Positions 1 through 9,279 of a stretch of DNA of 64,000 nucleotides are shown in pieces. The DNA comes from DATLWN01 sp963764315 (GTDB taxonomy: Bacteria; Pseudomonadota; Zetaproteobacteria; Mariprofundales; Mariprofundaceae), in the NCBI GenBank assembly GCA_963764315.1, contig CAVXSB010000002.1, positions 310,001-374,000 on the forward strand. Direction: 5' to 3'. The stretch's first letter is position 1. Each line of letters begins with the position of its first letter. Under the pieces are notes generated by a model. The model was not told the origin of the DNA and searched no databases. It was given only the letters and a program-made list of their open reading frames with translations. The position numbers were made by a program, and so were the translations under genes.

Positions 1-1
1 C

Positions 2-85
2 GCCTCGCTGGATGCTCCGATCTCGCTCGGCGGCGGCGAGGCGGAGGGGGGCGGCACCATGCGTCGAGGCAGTGCCGACTCGTGA
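2..85 (+). CDS. C-terminal tail of an unidentified protein (partial)
   Basis: An open frame enters from the left edge and ends in TGA at 83-85. The tail is Gly/Glu-rich and then Arg/Ser-rich, and I do not recognise it. The stop overlaps the GTG start of malQ in a GTGA arrangement, which is typical of translational coupling and is the main reason to believe the frame is real. In many bacteria malQ follows glycogen or trehalose enzymes, so one of those is a reasonable guess, but nothing in these 27 residues proves it. Confidence 0.4.
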   Translation, partial: ASLDAPISLGGGEAEGGGTMRRGSADS

Positions 86-1548
86 GCGCCTGGCTCGACC
101 GACGACGTGCCGCGGTGCTGCTGCACATCAGTTCGTTGCCCGGCCCCTTTGCCAGCGGCGTGCTCGGGCATGAGGCCCATGGCTTCATCGATGCGCTGTC
201 CGCCGCCGGCTTTAGCGCCTGGCAGTTCCTGCCGGTCGGCCCGACCCACGGCCATGGCTCGCCCTACGAGAGCCTGTCCTCGTTCGCCGGCAGCCCGGAT
301 TTCATCGACTTGCGCGAATGCGTCGAGCAAGGCTGGCTGGATCAGAGGAAACTGCACACCGCGGCCACGCATGCCACCCTGCGCGAAGAGGCGGCGGCCG
401 GCTTCTGGCGCCAGTCCGGGCAAGACCCCAATCTGACTGCCGACATCGAGGCATTCAGACAGGCCCATGCCTGGTGGCTGGACGACTTCTCACTGTTCTC
501 CGCCATCAAGCGCGTACTGCACGACCAGCCCTGGTGGAGCTGGCCGGTGGCGCTGCGCGACCGCCAGCCGCAGGCGCTGGAACAGGTACGGCAGGATCAT
601 GCGCAGCTGATCCGGCAGTGCGTCTTCGAGCAATTCATGTTCGACCGGCAATGGCAACGCCTGCAGGCCCATGCCGAGGACCGGGGCGTGCTGTTGTTCG
701 GCGATTTGCCGATCTATGTCGCCCATGATTCGGCCGATGTTTGGGCTCGCCGCGATCTATTTACCGTCAATGAGCACGGCCTGTGCGACGAGGTGGCCGG
801 CGTGCCGCCCGATTACTTTTCGGATACCGGACAACGCTGGGGCAACCCGCTTTACCGTTGGGACAGGATGGAGGCGGAGAGCTTCGCCTGGTGGGTGCAG
901 CGGGTGCGCTGGCAGCTCGCCCGCATGCATTTGCTGCGCATCGACCATTTCCGCGGGCTCGAGGCCTACTGGGCCATCCCGGGCGAGAGCCAGGACGGCA
1001 TTGTCGGCGAATGGCGCCAGGCGCCGGGGCAGGCGCTGCTGCAGACGTTGCAGGACAGCCTGGGCCGCCTGCCGGTGGTGGCCGAGGATCTGGGCATCAT
1101 CACCCCCGAGGTGACGGCGCTCAGAGAGCACTTCGCCCTGCCCGGCATGAAGATCCTGCAGTTCGCTTTCAGCGGCGATGCCGACAACCCCTACCTGCCG
1201 GCCCACCATGTGCCGGACAGCGTCGTCTACACCGGCACCCACGACAACGACACCACGCAGGGTTGGTTCGCATCCCTCCCCGAGGAGTCCCGTCAATACG
1301 TGCTGCAGGTACTCGGTGCCGAGGCCAGTGCCATGCCCTGGGCACTGATCGAAGCGGCCATCGCCTCGCCGGCCATGCTCACCGTCATCCCGATGCAGGA
1401 TTTGTTGGCGCTGGGCACCGAGGCGCGCATGAACACGCCCGGCACCGTGGAAGACAACTGGGTCTGGCGCATGCGCGCCACGCCGGATGCCCTGCAACAG
1501 GCATGGCGGCATGCAGCAGAGCTGAACCAGCGTTACGAACGCAGCTGA
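82..1548 (+). CDS. malQ: 4-alpha-glucanotransferase (amylomaltase)
   Basis: GH77 enzyme of 488 aa that transfers alpha-1,4-glucan segments between maltodextrins in the cytoplasm. The (beta/alpha)8 fold spans almost the whole protein. The catalytic residues are recognisable: nucleophile Asp288 in the IDHFRG block, acid/base Glu335 in AEDLG, and Asp388 in TGTHDNDT. The N-terminal HISSLPG and GSPYES blocks are also family hallmarks. It starts at GTG, overlapping the upstream stop by four bases, so it probably belongs to an operon entering from the left. The length is typical of the short bacterial amylomaltases. Together with glgP (47595-50093) it implies glycogen or maltodextrin turnover. Confidence 0.95.
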   Translation: MSAWLDRRRAAVLLHISSLPGPFASGVLGHEAHGFIDALSAAGFSAWQFLPVGPTHGHGSPYESLSSFAGSPDFIDLRECVEQGWLDQRKLHTAATHATLREEAAAGFWRQSGQDPNLTADIEAFRQAHAWWLDDFSLFSAIKRVLHDQPWWSWPVALRDRQPQALEQVRQDHAQLIRQCVFEQFMFDRQWQRLQAHAEDRGVLLFGDLPIYVAHDSADVWARRDLFTVNEHGLCDEVAGVPPDYFSDTGQRWGNPLYRWDRMEAESFAWWVQRVRWQLARMHLLRIDHFRGLEAYWAIPGESQDGIVGEWRQAPGQALLQTLQDSLGRLPVVAEDLGIITPEVTALREHFALPGMKILQFAFSGDADNPYLPAHHVPDSVVYTGTHDNDTTQGWFASLPEESRQYVLQVLGAEASAMPWALIEAAIASPAMLTVIPMQDLLALGTEARMNTPGTVEDNWVWRMRATPDALQQAWRHAAELNQRYERS

Positions 1549-1549
1549 A

Positions 1550-2020
1550 TCAGTCCGGGCTGGAGAACAGCCCCGGATGCAGCTGCCACAGCACCGTCCA
1601 GGCACTCCCATGCCGCTCCAGACAGGCCATGGAAGCTGCGGGCATGAGAAGCGGTTGCCGTTCGACATCATCGCAGATCAGCAGCCCGGCCAGCCTTTCC
1701 AGGTGCGGCAGATGCCCGACTAGGGCCATATCCGCATCCAGCGCCGCCAGCCCCTCCGCCCAAACGAGGGGATCGGCCCCCGGTTCGAGATCGGGCATCT
1801 TGCGAACGTCACCGACCTGCCAGGCCTCGCCGACCATGGCGGCGGTCTCGGCCGCCCGAAGCTTGCCGCTGTGGGCGATAAGCTGCGGCCTGGGGCGCTC
1901 GAACAGGCTCAGAAAACCGGCAACGCGGGTGACATCCTCCCTACCCTGCCGGCTCAGGGGCCGAATCGGATCGGTGGCCACATCCTCGACCTCGCCGTGA
2001 CGAATCAGGTACAGGCGCAT
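1550..2020 (-). CDS. sixA: SixA-type histidine phosphatase family protein
   Basis: Protein of 156 aa of the histidine phosphatase (phosphoglycerate-mutase-like) superfamily. The catalytic motif LIRHGE lies at residues 5-10, with His8 as the phosphorylated nucleophile. It is followed by a GR-rich block and a second arginine/histidine region (VGHLPHLERL). The size and motif spacing fit the SixA group, which removes phosphate from phosphohistidine on HPt domains; the substrate here is unproven. The ATG at 2020 was chosen because a GGAGG-type ribosome site sits just upstream and the RHG motif is then at its normal distance from the N-terminus. It converges on malQ with a one-base gap and is divergent from map. 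Confidence 0.85.
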   Translation of the reverse strand: MRLYLIRHGEVEDVATDPIRPLSRQGREDVTRVAGFLSLFERPRPQLIAHSGKLRAAETAAMVGEAWQVGDVRKMPDLEPGADPLVWAEGLAALDADMALVGHLPHLERLAGLLICDDVERQPLLMPAASMACLERHGSAWTVLWQLHPGLFSSPD

Positions 2021-2103
2021 AACCCCTCCGCGCGCAATGGGTGACCTTGCCCTGAGGCTCGGCCACAATAGAGTGTGCGCAAGCAAGGAGATTTACGGAA
2101 AGC

Positions 2104-2859
2104 ATGGTCCATATCAAGACACCCGAGGAAATCGATCAGATGCGCCCCAGCTGCCACCTGGCGGCCGACGTACTGGTCATGATCGAGCCGCATGTGCAGC
2201 CGGGAATCACCACCCAGGAGCTGAACGATATCTGCCATGCCTACATCGTCGAGCATCATGCCTACCCCTCGCCGCTGAACTACCACGGTTTCCCGAAATC
2301 CATCTGCACCTCCGTCAACCACGTCGTCTGCCACGGCATCCCGGCAGACAAGAAGCTGCAGGACGGTGATATCGTCAACCTCGATATCACCACCTATCTG
2401 GGCGGCTTCCACGGCGATACGAGCAAGACCTTCTATGTCGGCGAGCCCAAGGTGAAGGCACGCAAGGTTACTGAGGTCGCACGCCAGGCACTGGAGATCG
2501 GTATCGGTATTGTGCGCCCCGGCGTCACGCTGGGTGATATCGGCCACGCCATCCAGAGCTATGTCGAATCCGAGCGCTGTTCGGTGGTGCGCGAGTATTG
2601 CGGACACGGCATCGGTCGCGAGTTCCACGAAGACCCGCAGGTGCTGCATTACGGCAAGCCGGGCGAAGGCATGACCCTGAAAGAAGGCTTGGTGTTCACC
2701 ATCGAGCCGATGGTGAATATCGGCAAGGCGCCGGTGAAAATGCTTGGCGACGGCTGGACCGTGGTCACGCGTGACAAGTCGCTGTCCGCCCAGTTCGAGC
2801 ACACCCTCGCCGTCACCCCCAGCGGCTGCGAGATCCTGACCCTGCCCAGCTCCGCCTAA
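2104..2859 (+). CDS. map: methionine aminopeptidase, type I
   Basis: Cytosolic metalloprotease of 251 aa that removes the initiator methionine from nascent proteins. All five metal ligands of the pita-bread fold are in register with the E. coli enzyme: Asp94, Asp105, His168, Glu201 and Glu232. The conserved substrate histidine region (VNHVVCHGIP) is also present. There is no N-terminal extension, so it is type Ia. An AAGGAG ribosome site lies upstream of the ATG. In many proteobacteria map lies near rpsB/tsf or glnD; here it stands alone between sixA and an exported unknown. Confidence 0.97.
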   Translation: MVHIKTPEEIDQMRPSCHLAADVLVMIEPHVQPGITTQELNDICHAYIVEHHAYPSPLNYHGFPKSICTSVNHVVCHGIPADKKLQDGDIVNLDITTYLGGFHGDTSKTFYVGEPKVKARKVTEVARQALEIGIGIVRPGVTLGDIGHAIQSYVESERCSVVREYCGHGIGREFHEDPQVLHYGKPGEGMTLKEGLVFTIEPMVNIGKAPVKMLGDGWTVVTRDKSLSAQFEHTLAVTPSGCEILTLPSSA

Positions 2860-2860
2860 C

Positions 2861-3574
2861 TCAACCCTTCGCCGCCCGCTGCAACGGATCGTGCAGCTTG
2901 GCCAGTTCACCGGCGAGCACCTGAAGCGCGTTGCCATCCTGGATCTGGCTGGCGCGGTCCAGATGACTGGCCAGGTGATCGACGACGGCATCGACGCGCA
3001 GGGAAACCGCCTTGTTGCGCATGTCCCTGAGCAGCAATTGGCGCAGCGTATGCCAGGTCACCTCCAGATCGTTGCGCCGGAACTCAAGCAGGCTGGCATT
3101 CTGCTGCGGGTCCTCCATGTTCAACAGCACGATGTCGCGACTGAGGTAATCCAGCCAGGCGATCGAGCTCTTGATGGTATCGGGAAAATCCTGGTAACGG
3201 ATTAGCGACGCGGTGAGCTGGTTGGCGGCGATGGCGCCGCCGATGCCGGAGTGGTTGCGGATGGCAATGGACATCTGGCGCATCCACAGATGCATCGACG
3301 CCAGTTCTCGCTCCTTGCGTTCGTTGTAGGGTTTGCGGGAGGCGCGCCGGTGCAGGTCATCGAAGGCATGCCGCATGACACCCAGCATGTGGTGCGCCGC
3401 CTTGAAATCGTTGTGCAGGAATTGGTCGATCACCGACTCGGCCATGGTCTCGATATGGGCCATCTGGGGATTCTGCATGACCACCGCGGCACCGGTGGCG
3501 GATGCGGACGGGATGGAGAATAGAGTCAGGCTGCCGGCAAGCAGCCATGCCGCGGAAGGGATTCGGCACATCAT
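2861..3574 (-). CDS. exported protein of unknown function
   Basis: Protein of 237 aa with a clear Sec signal peptide: a short basic start, a hydrophobic core to about residue 22, then an SASA-type cleavage site near residue 26. The mature part is helix-rich with regularly spaced His and Met residues (for example around ETMAESVIDQFLHN, HHMLGVMRHAF and LASMHLWMRQM). It has no cysteines in the mature region and no motif I recognise. The charge and heptad-like spacing suggest a periplasmic all-alpha bundle. It converges on map with one base between the stops and lies downstream of aat on the same strand. I assign no function. Confidence 0.75.
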   Translation of the reverse strand: MMCRIPSAAWLLAGSLTLFSIPSASATGAAVVMQNPQMAHIETMAESVIDQFLHNDFKAAHHMLGVMRHAFDDLHRRASRKPYNERKERELASMHLWMRQMSIAIRNHSGIGGAIAANQLTASLIRYQDFPDTIKSSIAWLDYLSRDIVLLNMEDPQQNASLLEFRRNDLEVTWHTLRQLLLRDMRNKAVSLRVDAVVDHLASHLDRASQIQDGNALQVLAGELAKLHDPLQRAAKG

Positions 3575-3703
3575 CGAACAGGCCTCCTTGCATCAAAGGA
3601 TCATCGCCGCCGATCACCCCGGTCCCCTCCGACATCGGCCCATGGAACATACGGATTTTCGCCAACACGTAAAGTCGCCAAAAGGGTAAAATCAGCGCCT
3701 TTG

Positions 3704-4336
3704 TTAGCGTCGGCGTGCATCAGCGACGTGAAGCAGCTCCAGGAATCGATGCCGGGGTATCCTTGTCGCGCCAAGGCTTTCGAGATGCGTGGTGTGAAAC
3801 TGGCAGTCGATCAGCCGAAAGGCCCCGGTCCGGGCACGCTCTACCAGGCAGGCCAGGGCGATCTTCGAGGCATCACGACGCCGATGAAACATCGACTCGG
3901 CAAAGAACACGCCACCCAGCAACACGCCGTAAAGCCCCCCCACCAGCTCGCCTTCGAACCATACCTCGACCGAATGCGCATGGCCCAGTGCATGCAGTTC
4001 GCGGTAAGCCTCGATCATCTCGGGCAGCAGCCAGGTGCCGTCGCCTTCCCCGCGCGGCGCAGCACAGGCATGGATGACGGTATCGAAATACTCGTCCCAG
4101 GAACAGCGCCAGTCCGGCTGGCGCATGCGCCGGGCCAGCCGTCGCGAGCAATGGAAATCGTCCGGAAACAACACCACACGCGGATCGGGAGACCACCACA
4201 GGATGGGTGTGGTCTCATCAAACCAGGGAAAGATCCCGTGACTGTAGGCAGTCAGCAGCGTCTGGGGCTCGAGATTGCCTCCGACGGCCAGCAGGCCGTC
4301 CTCGTTCGCCGTCTCCGGGTCCGGAAATTCGATCAT
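3704..4336 (-). CDS. aat: leucyl/phenylalanyl-tRNA--protein transferase
   Basis: Protein of 210 aa that attaches Leu or Phe from charged tRNA to N-terminal Arg/Lys of proteins, marking them for ClpS/ClpAP by the N-degron pathway. The family signatures are present: GGNL...LLTAYSHGIFPWF near the N-terminus, WWSPDPR, the GTWLLPEMIEAYRELHALGHAHSVE block, GGLYGVLLGGVFFAESMFH, and the DCQFHTTHLESLGA region. The length fits the family. Start ATG at 4336. Neither clpA nor clpS, frequent neighbours, is in the window. It is divergent from the DUF6544-like gene. Confidence 0.95.
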   Translation of the reverse strand: MIEFPDPETANEDGLLAVGGNLEPQTLLTAYSHGIFPWFDETTPILWWSPDPRVVLFPDDFHCSRRLARRMRQPDWRCSWDEYFDTVIHACAAPRGEGDGTWLLPEMIEAYRELHALGHAHSVEVWFEGELVGGLYGVLLGGVFFAESMFHRRRDASKIALACLVERARTGAFRLIDCQFHTTHLESLGATRIPRHRFLELLHVADARRR

Positions 4337-4451
4337 ATGTCGAATCTATCCGATGTCGCCTCCTCATGCAGTCCGACGGTCTTGTCCCGGCGAAACGGAA
4401 AGGTCTATGCTCGTCGTACCCGTCATATCCTCCGAATCGCGGGAGTCGTCC

Positions 4452-5198
4452 ATGCCCGAAGATCCTTCCCTGAACGACCTCTGGCGCGACACCCCGGCCA
4501 GCTGCCAGGCTTTCTCCCCGGACCGCCTGTCCCAACTTCCTGTCGGCGCACAGCGCTATCTTACGCATGCCATCGCACCGGAAACCGGCTTGGCCTCGGC
4601 TGTGCGTCTGAGAATGCACGGCGAGATCCGGCTGAAGCAGTGGTTCCGATTCGAGGCGGAACAAGTGATATACCCGAAGCGAGGCATGATATGGAAGGCC
4701 ACGGTACGCATGCACGGCCTGCCCGTCGTCGGCTTCGACCAGTTGATCGACGGCGCCGCACGGATGCGCTGGAGGCTGCTCGGTCTCGTGCCGCTCGTGC
4801 ATGCTCAGGGGCCGGATATCACACGCTCGACCACAGGAAGGCTTGCCGCCGAGAGCATATGGATTCCCTCCTTTCTCTGTGGCGAGGCGGTGCGTTGGAA
4901 AGACAGGGATGCGAACACCACGACGGCGCATTTTCGAATGGCCGGAGAACCCACGGAGCTCAGGCTCGACATCGGCGACGACGGCAGCCTTCGATCGGTC
5001 CGCATGCAACGCTGGGGGAACCCGGGGGGCGGTGCCTTCCACTGCCTCGACTTCGGTGCCCATGTCGAGGATGAGTCGGCATTCGGAGGCTATACCATCC
5101 CCAGCCGGCTGCGCGTCGGCTGGTACATCCGGGACCAGGGATTTGCCGAGGAAGGTGAGTTCTTCCGGGTGACGGTCCACAGTGCCGAATTCCGCTAG
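4452..5198 (+). CDS. DUF6544/DUF6920-like protein
   Basis: Protein of 248 aa that resembles the uncharacterised DUF6544 group. Supporting features are the early VGAQRYLTHAIAPE block, a long antiparallel-beta pattern with VRLRMHGEIRL, and a conserved TTGRLAAESIWIPS stretch followed by GEAVRW. No signal peptide or membrane segment is evident, so it is probably cytoplasmic or peripheral. I chose the ATG at 4452 because GGGAG lies seven bases upstream; an in-frame ATG at 4407 would add 15 residues. It is transcribed away from aat across a spacer of about 115 bases. Function unknown. Confidence 0.7.
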   Translation: MPEDPSLNDLWRDTPASCQAFSPDRLSQLPVGAQRYLTHAIAPETGLASAVRLRMHGEIRLKQWFRFEAEQVIYPKRGMIWKATVRMHGLPVVGFDQLIDGAARMRWRLLGLVPLVHAQGPDITRSTTGRLAAESIWIPSFLCGEAVRWKDRDANTTTAHFRMAGEPTELRLDIGDDGSLRSVRMQRWGNPGGGAFHCLDFGAHVEDESAFGGYTIPSRLRVGWYIRDQGFAEEGEFFRVTVHSAEFR

Positions 5199-5371
5199 CG
5201 TGCAAAGAGATGCATAAATACACGGCAACCGACCCGCTTGGCGATAAGAGAAGGGAAACGAAGATAGTTATGCATGCAGGAAAGAGTGCGGTGAGGTAGC
5301 GCTGCCTATATTCAAGGTCTATGGTCGTGACAGCACAGAACAAGCGCATCATGTCGCCAGGCTGGATGCCC

Positions 5372-5389
5372 TACCGCTGCGCAGCGGTA
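5372..5389. promoter_or_regulatory. 18-bp perfect palindrome upstream of the carbonic anhydrase
   Basis: TACCGCTGCGCAGCGGTA reads identically on both strands and ends about 50 bases before the ATG of the delta carbonic anhydrase gene. It could be an operator for a dimeric regulator or a hairpin in the leader. The surrounding spacer (5199-5440) contains no gene I can support. Confidence 0.45.
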
Positions 5390-5440
5390 CGCCCATATGC
5401 AGGACGTTAGCACATAGCAACGTGGTTATGAGGTAACCCT

Positions 5441-6307
5441 ATGCAAGCGAAAAAGGTCTTCCTGATTGTCGGCGCATTGCTATTGGCAGGTTCTGCCAAC
5501 GCCGAACATCAATCCAATATACATGCTCAGGTTCAAGATCATGTGATTGCCGAGCAGCGCCACATGCTGGCAGAAAACACCGAAGCGAAGGGTTTTGGCC
5601 CACAGGCACCCCGCGATATCGACGCCTATAGGGGCGATAATCATGTCCGTTTCAGCGCTGCTCCAGCAGATTCGGAGATGAACCTGTGCAATATTCATTT
5701 CCACAAGAATGCGGAACACAAAGGTGGTGAGTTTACCAAATATGCCGGCAATGGTGACGGCCATGGATACCTGAGTGGATATCAGTACTCCGGCCATTTA
5801 ACCCAGGCTGAGTTATCCCCTGTCCATCATGCGATATGCCCCAGCAGCCACGGCGGCCTGCATCCCGGGGACACGATAGAAGTGCACTATGTCTACTCGA
5901 CCGCCCAGGTAGAGCCAGGGCCGACCCTGGGGGCGTGTTTCAGCAAAGCGATCAAGAATCCCCAGTTGCGCGTCGAGGCCCAGGTTTATGTCCTGGTCCA
6001 TGGTAAAAACGCCCTGGACTTCGGGAAATTGACCGCGTACGGCAAGAAAGACGGGTACTACCAGGCATCGAATATCCCGGACGATACGGGAACGCCCGTG
6101 CAATATGCGGGCTCCACGACCGGTCCCGGCTACAATGAAACGGGATCTCCCTACCAGGTGACATGGAGCGTTCGCCCAGAGGTTGAAAAGGTCGATATTG
6201 CCACGCTTGGCGCGTGGTGCGAGGGGAACGTGTTCAAGGAAGACCATGCGCACGGGGTCAGGAATCTCGTCACGAATCCGGACCTGCTTTCCACCATCAC
6301 GAAATAA
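5441..6307 (+). CDS. secreted delta-class carbonic anhydrase-like protein
   Basis: Protein of 288 aa beginning with a Sec signal peptide (cleavage likely after SANA, residue 21). The mature protein carries the zinc-site block LCNIHFHKNAEHK, with His86, His88 and probably His93 in the HxH...H arrangement of the delta (diatom-type, CA_like) carbonic anhydrases. Other conserved-looking blocks are YQYSGHL, GDTIEVHYVYS, VEAQVYVLV and the SPYQVTWSVRP segment. The enzyme would hydrate CO2 or dehydrate bicarbonate in the periplasm. It has its own GAGG ribosome site and no operon partner. The gene is visibly less GC-rich than its neighbours, so horizontal acquisition is possible. Class assignment is by motif only. 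Confidence 0.8.
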   Translation: MQAKKVFLIVGALLLAGSANAEHQSNIHAQVQDHVIAEQRHMLAENTEAKGFGPQAPRDIDAYRGDNHVRFSAAPADSEMNLCNIHFHKNAEHKGGEFTKYAGNGDGHGYLSGYQYSGHLTQAELSPVHHAICPSSHGGLHPGDTIEVHYVYSTAQVEPGPTLGACFSKAIKNPQLRVEAQVYVLVHGKNALDFGKLTAYGKKDGYYQASNIPDDTGTPVQYAGSTTGPGYNETGSPYQVTWSVRPEVEKVDIATLGAWCEGNVFKEDHAHGVRNLVTNPDLLSTITK

Positions 6308-7401
6308 GCATCGTCACCCATTCACATGCGGCACGGCGCAGCAGCGAAGCAGCCTGATCCATCGCCGTTTCGACCGTCATGTTCCGCGAACGCGCCGGGA
6401 TAACAGCATCGAATATATCGGTATTGGTCAGCAGTGCAGCATCCACCACGTCTCCAGAGAGCAACGCCACCTTGGTGCCTGCCGCTCTCGCAGCCACAGC
6501 GACCTTCAGGGGGAGTTTCCCCTGCAACGTCTGCGCATCGCTACGCCCCTCGCCCGTCAGCACCCAATCGGCTCCATGCAGCCTGTCGACCAGATGGGTC
6601 TGCTCGATCACGTAGTCGGCCCCGGATACGAGCCGGCCACTGAGCAGGGCAAGCGCGAAGCCGAGGCCTCCGGCGGCGCCGCTGCCCGGCATATACCTGG
6701 CCGACACGGCGAAGCTTACCTCGGCCAGCCCGGCAAAGCGTTCCACGGCCGCATCGACGGCGGCAAGCATGTCGGCGGGCAATCCCTTCTGCGGAGCGAA
6801 TATTAAGGTGGCGCCCGTCGGCCCGCACAGCGGCGCATCCACGTCGCACAGGATCGTCAGCTCGCAATCCGCAAGCCGCGCATCCATGCCCGAGACATCG
6901 AGCGCAGCCACGTTCATCACGCCCTGCAGGTTCGGGCTCACGATGCGACCATGACTGTCCATGGCACGCAGGCCTAGGGACATGAGCAGACCCAGGCCGG
7001 CGTCGTTGGTGGCCGAGCCACCCAGGCCGATGACGAAACGACGGATGCCTGCATCGAGCCGTGCGCGTACGCACTCGCCCAGTGCCCCGCTGCCGCGTGC
7101 CATGGGGTCCCGCGCCTGCATCGTTGGCAGGGTCAGGCCGAGGCAGCGCGCCGACTCGATCAGCGCCGATTCTGTGCCATCTTCGACATAAACGAGGTAT
7201 TCTTTCCAGGTTACGCGTCCAGGATCATCCGACACACAGGGAATGAGCACATCCAGCGTGCCCTCGCCGCCGTCGGCCAGCGGCAGCAGGTCGATGTCAG
7301 CATCGGGGATCGCTTCGCGGATGACCCGCGGCCATGGCCTCGGCCGCCTGCACGGCGCTCAAAGAGCCCTTGAAGGCATCCGGGGCGATGAGGATGCGCA
7401 T
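6297..7401 (-). pseudogene. glxK: glycerate 2-kinase, interrupted by a +1 frameshift
   Basis: GckA/GarK-type glycerate kinase, which phosphorylates D-glycerate. Translation from the ATG at 7401 gives the exact family N-terminus (MRILIAPDAFKGSLSAVQAA). One extra base at about 7320-7327 then throws the frame. The rest (LLPLADGGEGTLDVL..., IGLGGSATNDAGLGLL, GSGAAGGLGFALA, LTGEGRSDAQTLQGK) continues in the next frame to 6297. The total span is 1105 bases, one more than a multiple of three. The true start is supported by a TGATG overlap with the stop of the upstream helicase gene. An internal ATG at 7250 opens the second half but would lack the nucleotide-binding N-terminus. Either a real pseudogene or an assembly error. 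Confidence 0.85.
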
Positions 7402-9278
7402 CAGACGCCGTCGAAGAAGGCCTGTACGTCCGAGATCGCCGCCGTCACGGGGGCGGCGGGAAGATTGCGCACGATCTCGCGCCCGTAGAACTTGCCGTAG
7501 ATGCGGGAATCGAGCAGGGCGATGACGCCGCGATCCTCCTGCTTGCGGATCAACCGGCCCACGCCCTGGCGCAGCACGGCGATGGCCTCAGGCATCTGGA
7601 TGTCGCGGAAGCCGTTGCCGCCCTGCTCCTCGCAACGGCGAACCCTGGCCGCCAGCAGCGGATCGTTCGGCGGCGCGAATGGGATTTTATCGATGATCAC
7701 CAGCGACAGGGTCTCGCCCGGTACATCCACCCCCTCCCAGAAGCTGCGCGTGCCGCACAACACCGAATGCGTGTCCTCGCGAAAGGCCTCGAGGATGGCA
7801 TCCCGGCTGCCGCTCTGCCCCTGTGTCAGCACCCGCCACGGCAGCCGTGCCTCCAGTTCCGGAGCAATGCGTCGCAGCATCTGGTAGGAGGTGAACAGCA
7901 CGAAGGCGCGGCCGCGCGAGGCCTCGAGCAAGGCCACGGTCGCGTCGAGAAGCCGGGAAACACCCTCGGGGCTGCGCGCATCGGGAAGCCCTTTGGGGAT
8001 ATAGGTCAGGGCCTGACGGCGGTAGTCGAACGGAGAGGGATGATGGCTGGTATCGGCGTCCGGCAGACCCAGGCGCTCCTGGGCATAGGCGAAGGATCCG
8101 GATACGCGCAATGTGGCCGACAGCAGCGCGAAGGCCGCGGGCCGCGCCCACAGGTGCGTAGCGAGCACCGGCCCGGTCTCGACCGGCGCCAGCACATGCC
8201 GCTTGCCCTCCCCTTCTCCCTCCGTCCAGGCCACATACCCCTCGGGCGGGCTGTCGATGGCCTCCAGATCGTCGGCGATCTGCGCCGCCCGTTCGCCCAG
8301 GCGAGTCATGGCCTCGTTGCGATCCGTGCGGGATGCAGCAAGATCGAGCAGTGGCTGCCAGGACCCCGCCAATGCCTGAATTGGCTGATGAGGCCAAGCA
8401 TCGATCAGCATACGCCCCAGGCGCAATACCTCCACCTTCAGGGCCTGCTCGTCGCCCAGCGACTCCAGTTCGCCCTGCATATCGTTCAGCCACTGGATCA
8501 GCCGCAGGCGCGACATCTGCGCCCCGAAATGCTGGCAGGCGAGCGCAGGCAGGCTATGCACCTCGTCGATGACATGTGCATCGAACGTCGGCAGCACCTC
8601 GCCGAACTCCCCGGCCTTCAGCGCCGCATCCGCCAGCAGCAGGCTGTGATTGGACACGACGATATCCGCATCCTGAGCCTTCGCCCTTGCCTGCATCAGC
8701 GGGCAATCGTTCCAGTCCGGACAACGGTTGCCGACGCACTGCTCGGCGGTGGCCGTAACCATGCCGCCGATACCGTTCTCGAAGACATCGAAGGGCAGGC
8801 CTGCCAGATCGCCGTCGCGGGATTTGTGCGACCAATCCATCACCAGCCCCAGCCAGCGACGTTGCCCCGCCTCCATCCTCGGCAGCGCCATGTGTCGCTT
8901 CAGGCGGAACGGGCACAGGTAATTGGCGCGCCCCTTCAGCAGGGCCACATGCCGGCGCGTATCCAGCGCCCGCATCGCCGCCGGGATATCGCGGTGCATC
9001 AATTGATCCTGCAGCGCCCGCGTATGCGTGGAGATCAGCGTCTTGCCGTCAAAGCGCAGGGCCGGCACCAGATAGGCCAGCGTCTTGCCGATGCCGGTCT
9101 CGGCCTCCGCAAGCAGGGTCTTGCCCGCATCGATCGCTCCGGCGATCTCGGTGGCCAGGGCCACCTGCCCGGCGCGATGCACATAGCCGGGAAAGGCCGA
9201 GGACAGCCGGGACTCGGCCGCAAAATCCGCCTGCACACGCCTCGCCAAATCGGCTGTCTGGGCTTCGGGCAGGCTCAA
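7401..9278 (-). CDS. yoaA: ATP-dependent DNA helicase, YoaA/DinG family
   Basis: Superfamily 2, XPD-like helicase of 625 aa, close to the size of E. coli YoaA. Walker A (ETGIGKT) lies at residues 60-66. Four cysteines expected to bind the 4Fe-4S cluster are visible at 122, 181, 186 and 192. The Walker B motif is DEVH (238-241) rather than DEAH. C-terminal helicase motifs include GTRSFWEGVDVPG and QGVGRLIRKQEDRG. It probably unwinds DNA during repair or restart of damaged forks. The downstream glycerate kinase start overlaps its stop. No exonuclease domain is present, which separates it from the longer Gram-positive DinG. Confidence 0.92.
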   Translation of the reverse strand: MSLPEAQTADLARRVQADFAAESRLSSAFPGYVHRAGQVALATEIAGAIDAGKTLLAEAETGIGKTLAYLVPALRFDGKTLISTHTRALQDQLMHRDIPAAMRALDTRRHVALLKGRANYLCPFRLKRHMALPRMEAGQRRWLGLVMDWSHKSRDGDLAGLPFDVFENGIGGMVTATAEQCVGNRCPDWNDCPLMQARAKAQDADIVVSNHSLLLADAALKAGEFGEVLPTFDAHVIDEVHSLPALACQHFGAQMSRLRLIQWLNDMQGELESLGDEQALKVEVLRLGRMLIDAWPHQPIQALAGSWQPLLDLAASRTDRNEAMTRLGERAAQIADDLEAIDSPPEGYVAWTEGEGEGKRHVLAPVETGPVLATHLWARPAAFALLSATLRVSGSFAYAQERLGLPDADTSHHPSPFDYRRQALTYIPKGLPDARSPEGVSRLLDATVALLEASRGRAFVLFTSYQMLRRIAPELEARLPWRVLTQGQSGSRDAILEAFREDTHSVLCGTRSFWEGVDVPGETLSLVIIDKIPFAPPNDPLLAARVRRCEEQGGNGFRDIQMPEAIAVLRQGVGRLIRKQEDRGVIALLDSRIYGKFYGREIVRNLPAAPVTAAISDVQAFFDGV

Positions 9279-9279
9279 A

